Shown: piece after piece, positions 9,656 through 16,704 of the stretch | Layout of the letters: each line of letters opens with the position of its first letter | How positions within the stretch are numbered: position 1 is the first letter of the stretch | DNA from: Chloroflexota bacterium | GTDB taxonomy: Bacteria > Chloroflexota > Anaerolineae > 4572-78 > J111 | Assembly: GCA_016860845.1 (NCBI GenBank) | Contig: BOKF01000046.1 | Span: 1-64,000 of the forward strand | DNA: 64,000 bases | Direction: 5' to 3' | Translations under genes and position numbers: made by a program | The notes under the pieces: generated by a model | The model's database searches: none | The model's input: the letters and a program-made list of their open reading frames with translations, nothing else | What the model was told of the DNA's origin: nothing

Positions 9656-9664
9656 TGGTATAAT
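9656..9664 (+). promoter_or_regulatory. Extended -10 promoter for the 124-residue unknown gene
   Basis: TGGTATAAT is a perfect extended -10 element (TGn-TATAAT). No good -35 is visible 17 bp upstream, as is common for extended -10 promoters. The expected transcript start near 9671 leaves a 5' leader of about 60 bases. Confidence 0.55.
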
Positions 9665-9733
9665 CGAGACCCAGTTTTACTCCCCACTAAATTCACTCAT
9701 CTGGGCCAACAAAAATTTAAAAGGAGACCGTCT

Positions 9734-10108
9734 ATGTTGCTTGTCGAAGAACAGAAGAAAATTGCTTCACTCATCAACGCGATTATTGATATCCCGCTTG
9801 TTTCTGAGGAAATGGAACAGGTTATCTTTGAACATGCCGTGGCTGTTATTGATGCCGCCCTTGATGATATTTTGCCGGAAGTTTTTGGTGGCCTGCTGCG
9901 CGACGCCGGCAAGGGGATTGACAAAGATCACGCCCGTGATTTTGCTTTGCGGCTGTCGGTGGCCGTTAATAAAAGGGTCAACCTGCCTTATCTGAATGAG
10001 GAGCAAGAAGGCCGGCTGATTCAGACGGTCATTGACCCGATTGTGAAAGCCATGATTGATGGCAAGCGGCTTGACGCTATCTTGCCCGCTTATGCTCAGG
10101 CGGAATAA
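9734..10108 (+). CDS. Small helical protein of unknown function
   Basis: 124 residues from the ATG at 9734, chosen because AAGGAGA lies eight bases upstream; the frame is open for 29 more codons with no ribosome site. The protein is predicted all-helical and acidic, with no membrane segment, no cysteine and no recognisable catalytic motif (MLLVEEQKKIASLIN at the start, VNLPYLNEEQEGRLIQTV later). I do not recognise the family. It stands alone with its own promoter between the divergent giant membrane protein gene and the convergent OsmC gene. Immediately downstream is a 71-bp palindromic repeat element. Confidence 0.75.
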   Translation: MLLVEEQKKIASLINAIIDIPLVSEEMEQVIFEHAVAVIDAALDDILPEVFGGLLRDAGKGIDKDHARDFALRLSVAVNKRVNLPYLNEEQEGRLIQTVIDPIVKAMIDGKRLDAILPAYAQAE

Positions 10109-10113
10109 TATAT

Positions 10114-10184
10114 GGGACGCGGATTAAACGGGTCGAACGGATTTAAGTCATTCTTATCCGAAAGATCTGTCGTATCCGCGTCCC
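10114..10184. repeat. 71-bp palindromic dispersed element, copy 1
   Basis: Imperfect palindrome beginning GGGACGCGGATTAAACGG and ending GTATCCGCGTCCC, followed by a conserved tail (ATTCCCCACGAGTCTTA). A second copy with the same tail is at 32892-32961. Both lie directly after or at the 3' end of a gene. Confidence 0.8.
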
Positions 10185-10222
10185 ATTCCCCACGAGTCTT
10201 ACTGTGAGAGTTATCCTGTGGT

Positions 10223-10256
10223 AAAGAAAAAGGCGCTTTCGCGGGGAAAGCGCCTT
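10223..10256 (-). terminator. Intrinsic terminator of the OsmC gene
   Basis: AAGGCGCTTTC (10230-10240) and GAAAGCGCCTT (10246-10256) form an 11-bp stem with a 5-base loop. On the minus strand the stem is followed by a T-rich run (TTTTCTTT), 20 bases after the OsmC stop. Confidence 0.85.
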
Positions 10257-10276
10257 AAAACCTTTATGGCTGATGC

Positions 10277-10705
10277 TCAGCTAATCAGCCTGGCGTTCAG
10301 CACAATTTCTGTCGCAGCCAGGGCCTTTGAAACCGGGCAGCCTTTTTTGGAGGCCTCAGCATGCTCCAAAAATGTTTTCTCGTCAAGCCCCGGTACCTCA
10401 GCCTCGGTGTTAAGCTCGATTTTAGTGATCGTCGGGGCGTTATCCACCCTGCCCAAATGTACTTTAGCCGTGGTGTGGACCCGCTTCACCGTGTGACCCG
10501 CCCCACTCAACACGGCGCTGAGAAACATCGAGAAACAGCCGGCATGGGCCGCCCCGATCAACTCCTCGGGATTGGTCCCGGGTTCTTCTTCAAAACGTGT
10601 TTTAAAAGTGTAAGCTCCTTCAAAGGCGCCGCTGCCCAATTTCATGGTGCCGCGACCCTCTTGTAAATTACCCTCCCAAACAGCTTCTGCATTTCGGACT
10701 GGCAT
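10277..10705 (-). CDS. OsmC-type thiol peroxidase
   Basis: 142 residues, the usual OsmC length. These enzymes reduce organic hydroperoxides in the cytoplasm using two cysteines. Both are present: HAGCFSM near residue 56 and KGCPVSKAL near residue 125. The start MPVRNAEAVWEG and the region NPEELIGAAHAGC match the OsmC subfamily (osmotically inducible) and not Ohr. It has its own promoter and terminator, so it is a single-gene unit. Confidence 0.92.
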   Translation of the reverse strand: MPVRNAEAVWEGNLQEGRGTMKLGSGAFEGAYTFKTRFEEEPGTNPEELIGAAHAGCFSMFLSAVLSGAGHTVKRVHTTAKVHLGRVDNAPTITKIELNTEAEVPGLDEKTFLEHAEASKKGCPVSKALAATEIVLNARLIS

Positions 10706-10776
10706 ATTTGATCCTCCATAAAGTTTACTGAGATTTCCCCGGCAAGTGGGGAATCTTGGTTCGATTTTGAGGCTGT

Positions 10777-10804
10777 ATTATATCTCTCCCAGCCTGCCGG
10801 TCAA
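10777..10804 (-). promoter_or_regulatory. Sigma-70-type promoter for the OsmC gene
   Basis: Minus strand TTGACC (10804-10799), 16-bp spacer, TATAAT (10782-10777). It faces away from the response-regulator promoter at 10844. Confidence 0.65.
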
Positions 10805-10843
10805 GTGAGCGATTGTTAAGTGCTTTCATGCCGCAACCAGACA

Positions 10844-10872
10844 TTTAACCTCTATCAATTATGGGTTATAAT
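10844..10872 (+). promoter_or_regulatory. Promoter for the response-regulator pair
   Basis: TTTAAC (10844-10849), 17-bp spacer, perfect TATAAT (10867-10872), 48 bases before the start codon. Confidence 0.5.
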
Positions 10873-10920
10873 CAAAGAGGGAGAGGCCGGTGAATACATG
10901 GGCAAGCAAGGAGCGCCTCA

Positions 10921-11799
10921 ATGAGCAAAAAACACGTCCTGATTGTAGACGATGCCAAAGATATTCTCTTCCTGCTGATGCACAGTATCAAAAGGTTGGG
11001 GCCGGAATATGAGGTCACAACTGCTCACGACGGAGCAACAGCCCTGGAACTGATTCAAAAACAAAAATTTGACCTGATCATTACCGATTATATGATGCCC
11101 GGGATGACCGGGGTAGACCTGGCCCAGGTCGTGCGCAAAGTTTCGCCGGAAACACAAGTGGTGCTGATGACGGCCCACGACACCCGCGGCATGCGCAACA
11201 CCGTGGAGACGCTGCATCTTGGCGGATATTTGGGAAAACCCTTCACCGTGCCGGAGATTATGGAAGTGGTGCAGCGGGCGATCTCCCAGACTCATCAAGC
11301 AGTGGAAACACCTCACCCGGATACAGCCGGTCTGAGCTTGAATCGGGCCGTGGACGAGCGTCTGGAAGTCCTGCGCAGCAAAACCGGCGCTCACTTTGTC
11401 CTGTTAGTCAGCGCCAGCGGCCACCCCCTCCGCGTTGTTGGAGAAACCAACCGGGCCAAGACTTCCCGTTTGGCTGCTTTTGTGGCGGCTAACTTCCTGG
11501 CTGTGACCGAACTGGCCAGCCTCCTGGGCGATAATGAGTCGATCTTCAAATCAAGTTATTACGAAGGGAGTAAATATAATATTTATGCTTATGACATCAA
11601 CGGAGAGTTTCTGCTAGCCGTGGTTTTTGGCACGCAGGGAAAACCCGGTACGATTTGGTTTTATACCAAACAGGCCGGCGTAGAGTTAGCTGAGTTGTTG
11701 GCTAAAGTCACTCAAGGCGCAGCAACGGACGACAACAGCATTAATGTGGCCGACGATTTTGCCGGCATGTTTGGGGGCGAGAAAGATAGTGACCATTAA
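10921..11799 (+). CDS. Response regulator fused to a roadblock/LC7-like domain (first of a tandem pair)
   Basis: 292 residues. Residues 1-120 are a receiver domain: LIVDDAKD holds the acidic pocket, IITDYMMPGMTG has the phospho-accepting Asp, MTAHD the conserved Thr/Ser, and GKPF the conserved Lys. After a linker, residues about 140-255 look like a roadblock/LC7 fold (VLLVSASGHPLRVVGE, then FKSSYYEGSKYNIYAYDI, LLAVVFG), a regulatory partner domain of small Ras-like GTPases such as MglA. There is no DNA-binding domain, so output is probably by protein interaction. It overlaps the next gene by one base (TAATG), and the two are paralogues. No GTPase or partner kinase lies beside them. Confidence 0.85.
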   Translation: MSKKHVLIVDDAKDILFLLMHSIKRLGPEYEVTTAHDGATALELIQKQKFDLIITDYMMPGMTGVDLAQVVRKVSPETQVVLMTAHDTRGMRNTVETLHLGGYLGKPFTVPEIMEVVQRAISQTHQAVETPHPDTAGLSLNRAVDERLEVLRSKTGAHFVLLVSASGHPLRVVGETNRAKTSRLAAFVAANFLAVTELASLLGDNESIFKSSYYEGSKYNIYAYDINGEFLLAVVFGTQGKPGTIWFYTKQAGVELAELLAKVTQGAATDDNSINVADDFAGMFGGEKDSDH

Positions 11800-12617
11800 T
11801 GACCAATAAGCGGGTCTTGATTGTTGATAATGATAAAGACATCAGTTTGATGCTCCAGCACAGCCTACGGCTGCTGGGACCTGAGTATGAAGTTGTTACC
11901 GTAACCGATAGTGTGACCGCCATCAGCTTGATTGAAAAAGAGTCATTCGCCGTGGTCATTACCGATTACATGATGCCGGTGATGACGGGTATAGACTTGG
12001 CCCTGGTAGTGCGTCGTATCTCCCCGGACACGCAGGTTATTTTGATGACGGCCTATGGCTCCACTAATTTGCGTGATACCAGCAAATTCCTGGGCCTTGA
12101 TGGCTTTCTGGACAAGCCTTTTCCCCTGGAACAAGTCCAGGAGATTGTTAAACGGGCGGTAGCCCAGACTCGCGACCAGGAACCACCGCCGCTACCCCCG
12201 CCCGATAAACCTCGACTATCGCAAGCCGTTTATGAGCTATTGCGGACGTTGCAAAATAATTCGGGCGTACGCTGCGTGTTGCTCATTACCGCCGATGGCC
12301 GCCCGCTGCAGGTTGTCGGCCAAACCGCCGGTTTTGAAGTGGCCAGTGTCAGCGCCCTGGTGGCTGCCAACTTTCTGGCTGCGGCTGAACTGGCTAAACT
12401 GGTCGGCAACCTGACCATCTTCAAATCCAGCTATTACGAGGGCGAGAACTATAATATTTATGCCCATGATGTGAATGAAAAATTGTTGTTAGCCATCGTT
12501 TTTGACGCCCGGCAAAAACCCGGCTCAGTCTGGTTCTATACCAAACACGCGGCCAGCAGTCTCGCTAAATTGTTAAGCCAGGCTGCTGCCTCCTCCCCTG
12601 CCCCTAACCAGGCTTAA
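11799..12617 (+). CDS. Response regulator fused to a roadblock/LC7-like domain (second of a tandem pair)
   Basis: 272 residues. Same architecture as the gene before it: receiver domain with LIVDNDKD, VITDYMMPVMTG, MTAYG and DKPF, then a proline-rich linker (PPPLPPPDKPR) and a roadblock/LC7-like domain with the conserved FKSSYYEGENYNIYAHDV. The receiver pocket has DND in place of DDA of the first copy; the phospho-accepting Asp remains. Its ATG overlaps the upstream stop, so the two products are probably made in equal amounts and may form heterodimers, the usual state of roadblock proteins. The stop lies nine bases from the convergent stop of the Cas4-like gene. Confidence 0.85.
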   Translation: MTNKRVLIVDNDKDISLMLQHSLRLLGPEYEVVTVTDSVTAISLIEKESFAVVITDYMMPVMTGIDLALVVRRISPDTQVILMTAYGSTNLRDTSKFLGLDGFLDKPFPLEQVQEIVKRAVAQTRDQEPPPLPPPDKPRLSQAVYELLRTLQNNSGVRCVLLITADGRPLQVVGQTAGFEVASVSALVAANFLAAAELAKLVGNLTIFKSSYYEGENYNIYAHDVNEKLLLAIVFDARQKPGSVWFYTKHAASSLAKLLSQAAASSPAPNQA

Positions 12618-12626
12618 CCCACTTCT

Positions 12627-13181
12627 TCATACCTCGTTCCATCTGATCAAAGCATCATCACAGACATAAGCGAAACCACACGCCGCGCATCTGCCGGGCT
12701 GCTGGTGGCTGCGCCCAACGGTTTCCGCCAGACGGGCCTGGCGCATCGCGGCCATTGTCTCCAGCAATTCGTGGCGAAGCTCCGGGGTAAAATCAACTTC
12801 GTACAGGGCATCGGCGTATTTGAGCAGCCCGTGAGGTGGGGTGCGCCCGGTCGTTTCTTCAACTAACAGACAGTAAGCGGCTAATTGCAGCAAGTGGCCC
12901 AAATAAGGGACTTGCGGAGCCTTGCTAGATTTAACTTCCACAGGGATGATTCCTGCTTCGGTTTCGATCAGATAATCCGGTTTGCCCCTGAGCTGGTAGG
13001 TTTTGGTGTAGAAAGGCTGTGGGTTGGGGCGCCAATCGGCGCTGTCGGCGTAAACCAGCCGGCCCGCCGGGACTCCACTTTCCAGGCGCAGCCGCCTGGA
13101 ACGAGTCGAGGCCAGCCAGCCGAAAAAAAGTAAGATCAGAGCCAGCGTAAAAAGCCAGAGCATATTACCATCAGATGTCAT
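12627..13181 (-). CDS. Cas4/RecB-like nuclease, C-terminal half, membrane-anchored
   Basis: 184 residues. A transmembrane helix (LWLFTLALILLFFGWLA) is followed by a PD-(D/E)XK nuclease core: GKPDYL (Asp69), IPVEVKSSK (Glu82, Lys84), QLAAY (Gln99-Tyr103, the RecB/Cas4 motif), and a C-terminal cysteine group CAACGFAYVC (165, 168, 174). In Cas4 these three cysteines bind a 4Fe-4S cluster with a fourth near the N-terminus. That fourth cysteine and the catalytic histidine are missing here but occur in the upstream gene (13332-13613). The first ATG at 13181 lies inside a MITE-like arm; the internal ATG at 13163 (MLWLFTL) lies outside it and may be the native start. Probably cuts or trims DNA at the membrane; no CRISPR array or cas1/cas2 is present. 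Confidence 0.8.
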   Translation of the reverse strand: MTSDGNMLWLFTLALILLFFGWLASTRSRRLRLESGVPAGRLVYADSADWRPNPQPFYTKTYQLRGKPDYLIETEAGIIPVEVKSSKAPQVPYLGHLLQLAAYCLLVEETTGRTPPHGLLKYADALYEVDFTPELRHELLETMAAMRQARLAETVGRSHQQPGRCAACGFAYVCDDALIRWNEV

Positions 13182-13327
13182 TTCGAGGCCAAAGGCCGAG
13201 AAATCTCCAGAGCGTAACGGTTAAAAGTTGTAGCTGGATAAAATTTATGGGCAAAGCCAACCATTTATCAGCCACTTGTTGAATAAGACAAGGTATTGGA
13301 GATTTCTCCCTTCGGTCGAAATGACAT
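13175..13327. mobile_element. MITE-like element (153 bp) between the two Cas4-like halves
   Basis: Imperfect terminal inverted repeats of about 30 bp: ATGTCATTTCGA... ending GAGAAATCTCC (13175-13208), and GGAGATTTCTCCC... ending TCGAAATGACAT (13298-13327). No coding capacity. The length is a multiple of three, and both flanking Cas4-like frames are in the same register across it, though stops lie inside the element and a TAA lies just outside it. Confidence 0.75.
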
Positions 13328-13331
13328 ATTC

Positions 13332-13613
13332 TTATTGTAGTAAGTACCCTAACAAAGCCATAGCCAGCAGGATTATTCCCCCAGCGAACAAAAAAACGCT
13401 GGCTTGACGCCAGCGTAGAGCCGCCCGAACTTGATAGCTGTGGTGGCGATGAGTTTGGATACCGTGAGCCAGGACAGCTTGATTGTTAGCCGGGATTTGT
13501 TTAATTGTGCCCAGCCACCAGGAGCGATGGCAAAAACTGTACTGGTTCAGCTCACTGGCCCGGATTAAGGGCAGGCTTTCAGCCGGGTCGGGAGGTGAGG
13601 GAGGCGCAGCCAT
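13332..13613 (-). CDS. Cas4-like N-terminal half (Cys/His motif) with C-terminal membrane helix
   Basis: 93 residues. The region IRASELNQYSFCHRSWWLG resembles the N-terminal segment of Cas4 and related RecB-family nucleases; Cys28 would be the first cluster cysteine. AHGIQTHRHH (His50-His58) resembles the GxxxH helix that supplies the catalytic histidine. The protein ends in a transmembrane helix (VFLFAGGIILLAMALLGYLL) and stops. The remaining nuclease motifs are in the gene 150 bp downstream, which begins with its own membrane helix. Together the two carry a complete Cas4 residue set, so they probably act as one enzyme of two chains, or derive from one gene split by insertion. It starts one base after the translin stop, so it is in the translin operon. 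Confidence 0.7.
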   Translation of the reverse strand: MAAPPSPPDPAESLPLIRASELNQYSFCHRSWWLGTIKQIPANNQAVLAHGIQTHRHHSYQVRAALRWRQASVFLFAGGIILLAMALLGYLLQ

Positions 13614-13614
13614 A

Positions 13615-14322
13615 TTAATCGCCTGACTCGCCGGCCCACTCGTCGCCGGGCTGGGGAATATTCAAGGTATCGCTCATGCCGATGCGCTGCTCAAACTGGC
13701 TCAGGGCAGCCCGCATCGCTTCCTGGCGTACCGCTGTAGTGACGTCGCCGCGGGTGCGTTCCAGCACGCCGCGGACCATGTCGGTGTTGCGGCGCAATCC
13801 GCCCGTAATCGCGTCAGAGAAGTCAACCGTGACCAGAACGCTGTAAATCTCGTCCATACTGCTCAGAGTACGTTCGGCCAGAACCACGTTGCCCCGGCGC
13901 AGCGCGTCGAGGGCAAAGCGGCGCAGTTCCCCGGCCGCCTCGGCCAGACCGTTGAGATAAGCGGCATATTCCACGTTTAACGCCTCGGGGGCGGGCAACG
14001 GCTCTTCCAAAATAACGGCGCGGGTAATGTGCGCCTCGGCCAGCTCTTTCAAGGCATCCTGAGTATAGCCAGCGTAGTAAACATCGGGGTAGTTCTGGGC
14101 GTCGGTAATCATTTGGGCGGCAATATCGCGCGCCGTTTGCAGCAGGGCCTGTGCCTCCCCGTCATCCCCCCGTTGCGTCGCCCGAATCGAGTTGGCGCAG
14201 TGGCGGATAAGTTCCCGTGAACGGGCTAGAGTATCGTTACGAACCGTGCTTTTGGCTTCAAAAGTCTGATTGATGCGATCAATGATTAATTGTAGCTGTT
14301 GCAAGGGAGTCTCCTCAGGCAA
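13615..14322 (-). CDS. Translin-family protein
   Basis: 235 residues, close to the family length. The C-terminal half carries the translin signature: EYAAYLNGLAEAAGELRRF, GNVVLAERTLSSMDEIY, LRRNTDMVRGVLERTRGD. Translins are all-helical ring-forming nucleic-acid-binding proteins; with the partner TRAX they form the C3PO endoribonuclease in eukaryotes, and archaeal members can cleave RNA. Bacterial members are uncommon. The catalytic acidic residues of TRAX cannot be assigned by eye. Its stop is one base from the start of the Cas4-like N-terminal half, so co-translation is likely. Upstream is ssb, separated by a terminator. The neighbourhood points to single-stranded nucleic-acid processing. 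Confidence 0.85.
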   Translation of the reverse strand: MPEETPLQQLQLIIDRINQTFEAKSTVRNDTLARSRELIRHCANSIRATQRGDDGEAQALLQTARDIAAQMITDAQNYPDVYYAGYTQDALKELAEAHITRAVILEEPLPAPEALNVEYAAYLNGLAEAAGELRRFALDALRRGNVVLAERTLSSMDEIYSVLVTVDFSDAITGGLRRNTDMVRGVLERTRGDVTTAVRQEAMRAALSQFEQRIGMSDTLNIPQPGDEWAGESGD

Positions 14323-14360
14323 GCGCCATACGCCGTCAAGGCGCGGGACAATTAAGGTAA

Positions 14361-14395
14361 ATAAAAAAGCCGCCCTTCGATCAACAGGGCGGCTT
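14361..14395 (-). terminator. Intrinsic terminator of ssb
   Basis: AAGCCGCCCT (14367-14376) and AGGGCGGCTT (14386-14395) form a 10-bp stem; on the minus strand it is followed by TTTTTTAT. It separates ssb from the translin operon, so translin needs its own promoter or read-through. Confidence 0.88.
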
Positions 14396-14426
14396 CATGG
14401 TGCTACACAGTTATTTTATTGTCAAA

Positions 14427-14846
14427 TCAAAATGGAATTTCGTCCTCAGTCAAACCCGGATCTTCGGCGGGAGCGCCCGGTCCACTATTACTGTAACTGC
14501 CGCCGCTATCGCCGCCTCGACCACCCAAGAACTTGATTTCATACGCAGTGACTTCATAGGAGCCGTGAGGTTTGCCGTCTTGCCCGGTCCAAATGTTGAT
14601 TTCCGGCTTCAATCGGCCTTCAACCAACACCTGGCGGCCCTTACTGAGATATTGGTTACAAGTTTCAGCTTGTTTACCCCAGACGGTCACTCGAAACCAG
14701 GTGGTTTCTTCCTGAGGTTGCCCGTCATTTCCAACCCACTTACGATTGGTAGCCACTCTAAAATTGGTCACCGCCTGGCCTGAAGGGGTATAACGCATTT
14801 CGGGGTCACTCCCTAAGTTGCCCACTATTGTCAACTTTTGGTACAT
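14427..14846 (-). CDS. ssb: Single-stranded DNA-binding protein
   Basis: 139 residues. OB-fold of about 105 residues with the bacterial SSB start (YQKLTIVGNLGSDPEMRYTPSG), FRVATNRKW and WFRVTVWGKQAE. A Gly/Ser-rich linker follows and the acidic tip ends EDEIPF, which recruits replication and repair enzymes. Acts as a homotetramer on ssDNA. It has its own promoter and terminator and is flanked by the ECF operon and the translin/Cas4 genes; a second ssb elsewhere in the genome cannot be excluded. Confidence 0.95.
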   Translation of the reverse strand: MYQKLTIVGNLGSDPEMRYTPSGQAVTNFRVATNRKWVGNDGQPQEETTWFRVTVWGKQAETCNQYLSKGRQVLVEGRLKPEINIWTGQDGKPHGSYEVTAYEIKFLGGRGGDSGGSYSNSGPGAPAEDPGLTEDEIPF

Positions 14847-14897
14847 TTCTAATCTCCTTTATTAGAATAGTGAGAATAAATGTTCTATTGTGCCCTT

Positions 14898-14926
14898 ATC
14901 TTAATCCAAAAGTTAAAAATTGTCAA
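14898..14926 (-). promoter_or_regulatory. Sigma-70-type promoter of ssb
   Basis: Minus strand TTGACA (14926-14921), 17-bp spacer, TAAGAT (14903-14898). The -35 box overlaps the end of the upstream terminator stem. Confidence 0.7.
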
Positions 14927-14944
14927 CCCCCAGAAATTGGGGGT
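14923..14944 (-). terminator. Terminator of the ECF operon, abutting the ssb -35 box
   Basis: AACCCCC and GGGGGTT form a stem with a 7-base loop, directly after the last ECF gene. On the plus strand it is followed by TTTT, so it may work in both directions. Confidence 0.55.
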
Positions 14945-14945
14945 T

Positions 14946-15764
14946 TTAAGAGCGGGTTGAGATTTTTTTATGATGATAAGCCGCTAAAAATCCTTCTGCC
15001 GTATAGACTACCTGCCCTAATTCCAGGCGGCTGGCCAAACGGGCCAGTTGAGGCGGCTGGACGTAGGTACTCTCCAAAATTTCTTCTTGCGCAAAAACGC
15101 TTTCGGCGGGGCCGTCAAGCAGCACCTGGCCCTGGCCCATGACGATGATTCGTTCAAAATTTTCGGCCACAAAATCAATGTCGTGACTGATGGCAATGAC
15201 GGTTTTGCCTCGCTCCCGCAGACGCCGGATGAGGCCGGCCAGATGCTGCACGCTGCGATGATCCTGGCCGGTGGTTGGCTCGTCGAGGACAATGACCGGC
15301 GTATCCATGGCCAGGATGGCGGCAATCGCCACTCGTTTGCGCCAGGTCGGGGTCAAATCATAGGGATTGACCTCGACTTTGTCCGTTAGGTCCAAAAGGG
15401 CCAGGGCTTCGTCTACCTGGGCTTCAATACGCTCCGGGGGAAGGCCAAGATTGGTGGGACCAAATTTAACCTCATCGCGGACATTGCCCTTAAAGAGCTG
15501 ATCGTCGGGGTTTTGAAAAACGTAGCCTACTCGCGCCGCCAGTTTCGCCACCGACGTTTCATGAGTAAGCCAATCGCCGATGCGGACAGCGCCACGAGTG
15601 GGCTGCAGCAACCCGTTGAGGTGACGCACCAGGGTCGTTTTGCCGGCGCCGTTCTGGCCGACAATAGCCGCCTGCTCACCCGGCTCAAGAGTCAACGACA
15701 CATCGCGCAGGGCCTCAACACCGGAGGGGTAGGTGAAGTGTAAGTTGTCAATCCAAATCTGCAT
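14946..15764 (-). CDS. ecfA2: ECF transporter ATPase with degenerate signature motif
   Basis: 272 residues. Walker A GQNGAGKTT, Q-loop FQNPDDQLF (the ECF-type Q motif), Walker B VIVLDEPTTG and the H-loop SHDID are intact. The ABC signature, normally LSGGQ, reads LTPTWRKRVAIA here. In a heterodimer of two ATPases such a change disables one of the two composite ATP sites, because each signature acts on the Walker A of the partner. The partner gene (15792-16664) has a normal LSGGQQQR. Last gene of the nucleoside hydrolase-S-T-A-A' unit, 27 bases after its partner. Confidence 0.9.
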   Translation of the reverse strand: MQIWIDNLHFTYPSGVEALRDVSLTLEPGEQAAIVGQNGAGKTTLVRHLNGLLQPTRGAVRIGDWLTHETSVAKLAARVGYVFQNPDDQLFKGNVRDEVKFGPTNLGLPPERIEAQVDEALALLDLTDKVEVNPYDLTPTWRKRVAIAAILAMDTPVIVLDEPTTGQDHRSVQHLAGLIRRLRERGKTVIAISHDIDFVAENFERIIVMGQGQVLLDGPAESVFAQEEILESTYVQPPQLARLASRLELGQVVYTAEGFLAAYHHKKISTRS

Positions 15765-15791
15765 GAGGAAGTACTCGAAAAATCATCTGGG

Positions 15792-16664
15792 TTAATCTAC
15801 GTTCATCTGTGGACCGATGAGAGCAGCTTTAAGGCCCGTCTCTGCTTCTTCCAGCGTCACCGGCAAAGGCTGTCCAACCGGCCAGCCACCTTCCGCTTTA
15901 ACCTGGCGGGCCACGCTGGTGTAGCGAGTTTGGCCGATGTGATAGATTTCCAACAGCGGCGAGGTCAGAACCTCGGCGGGAGAGCCGCTTAGAACCAATT
16001 GGCCGTCGGCCAGCACCAGCACCCGGTCGGCAAAGGCAGCGACCCACTCCAGCTTGTGTTCGGCCATGATGACTGTCATGCCCTCCCGGCTCAACTCGCG
16101 GATAACGGCGAAAACCTCGCGGCTGCCCAGCGGGTCAAGCTGGGAGGTTGGCTCATCCAGGACCAGTACTTGCGGCTCCATCACCAGCATCGAGGCCAAA
16201 GCCACGCGCTGCTGTTGGCCTCCAGACAGGGCGTAGGGCGAGCGGTCGGCCATGTCGGCGATGCCGGTCATAGCCATAGCCCGTTCGATGCGCGGAGGCA
16301 TCTCCTCACGGGGCACGCCCAGGTTTTCCAGGCCAAAGGCAATTTCATCGTAGACGCTAAATTTGGCCCCGGAAATTTGATTGAAAGGATTCTGAAAAAC
16401 CAGCCCGCTGACCAGCACAATATCTTCCAGGTGATGGTCTTTGGTTTCCAGGCCGGCCACGTGGACCCGCCCGGCCAGCTCGCCCTGGAAAAAGTGGGGC
16501 ACAAAGCCGGTCAGGGTGTAACAGAGAGTGGATTTGCCCGCGCCGTTGGCTCCAATCACGGCCACAAACTCGCCGCTCTCCACCTGGAGCGACAGATCGG
16601 CTAGGGCCGGCTGCTTGGTGTGGGGGTAGCGGTAGGTTAGATTCTCGATTTCGATGATGGCCAT
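15792..16664 (-). CDS. ecfA1: ECF transporter ATPase (canonical)
   Basis: 290 residues. Walker A GANGAGKST, Q-loop FQNPFNQI, signature ALSGGQQQRVALA, Walker B VLVLDEPTSQLD and switch AEHKLEWV are all complete. It would pair with the second ATPase to energise vitamin or nucleoside uptake through EcfT and the S component. The C-terminal 60 residues after the ATPase core are a short ECF-type extension. A 40-base spacer to ecfT includes a 7-bp tandem repeat. Confidence 0.93.
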   Translation of the reverse strand: MAIIEIENLTYRYPHTKQPALADLSLQVESGEFVAVIGANGAGKSTLCYTLTGFVPHFFQGELAGRVHVAGLETKDHHLEDIVLVSGLVFQNPFNQISGAKFSVYDEIAFGLENLGVPREEMPPRIERAMAMTGIADMADRSPYALSGGQQQRVALASMLVMEPQVLVLDEPTSQLDPLGSREVFAVIRELSREGMTVIMAEHKLEWVAAFADRVLVLADGQLVLSGSPAEVLTSPLLEIYHIGQTRYTSVARQVKAEGGWPVGQPLPVTLEEAETGLKAALIGPQMNVD

Positions 16665-16672
16665 AGCACCTC

Positions 16673-16697
16673 AAGGATGAAGGCGGAAGGATGAAGG
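16673..16697. repeat. 7-bp tandem repeat (AAGGATG type) between ecfT and ecfA1
   Basis: AAGGATG, AAGGCGG, AAGGATG, AAGGATG: the same heptamer order as the coding block at 2604-2636. It overlaps the spacer where the ribosome site of ecfA1 would be. Confidence 0.8.
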
Positions 16698-16704
16698 ATG
16701 AACG

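Noticed and set aside
12627..13613. A CRISPR-Cas locus suggested by Cas4-like genes
   Set aside because: No repeat-spacer array, cas1, cas2 or effector is present. The short tandem arrays in the window are 7-8 bp units without spacers.
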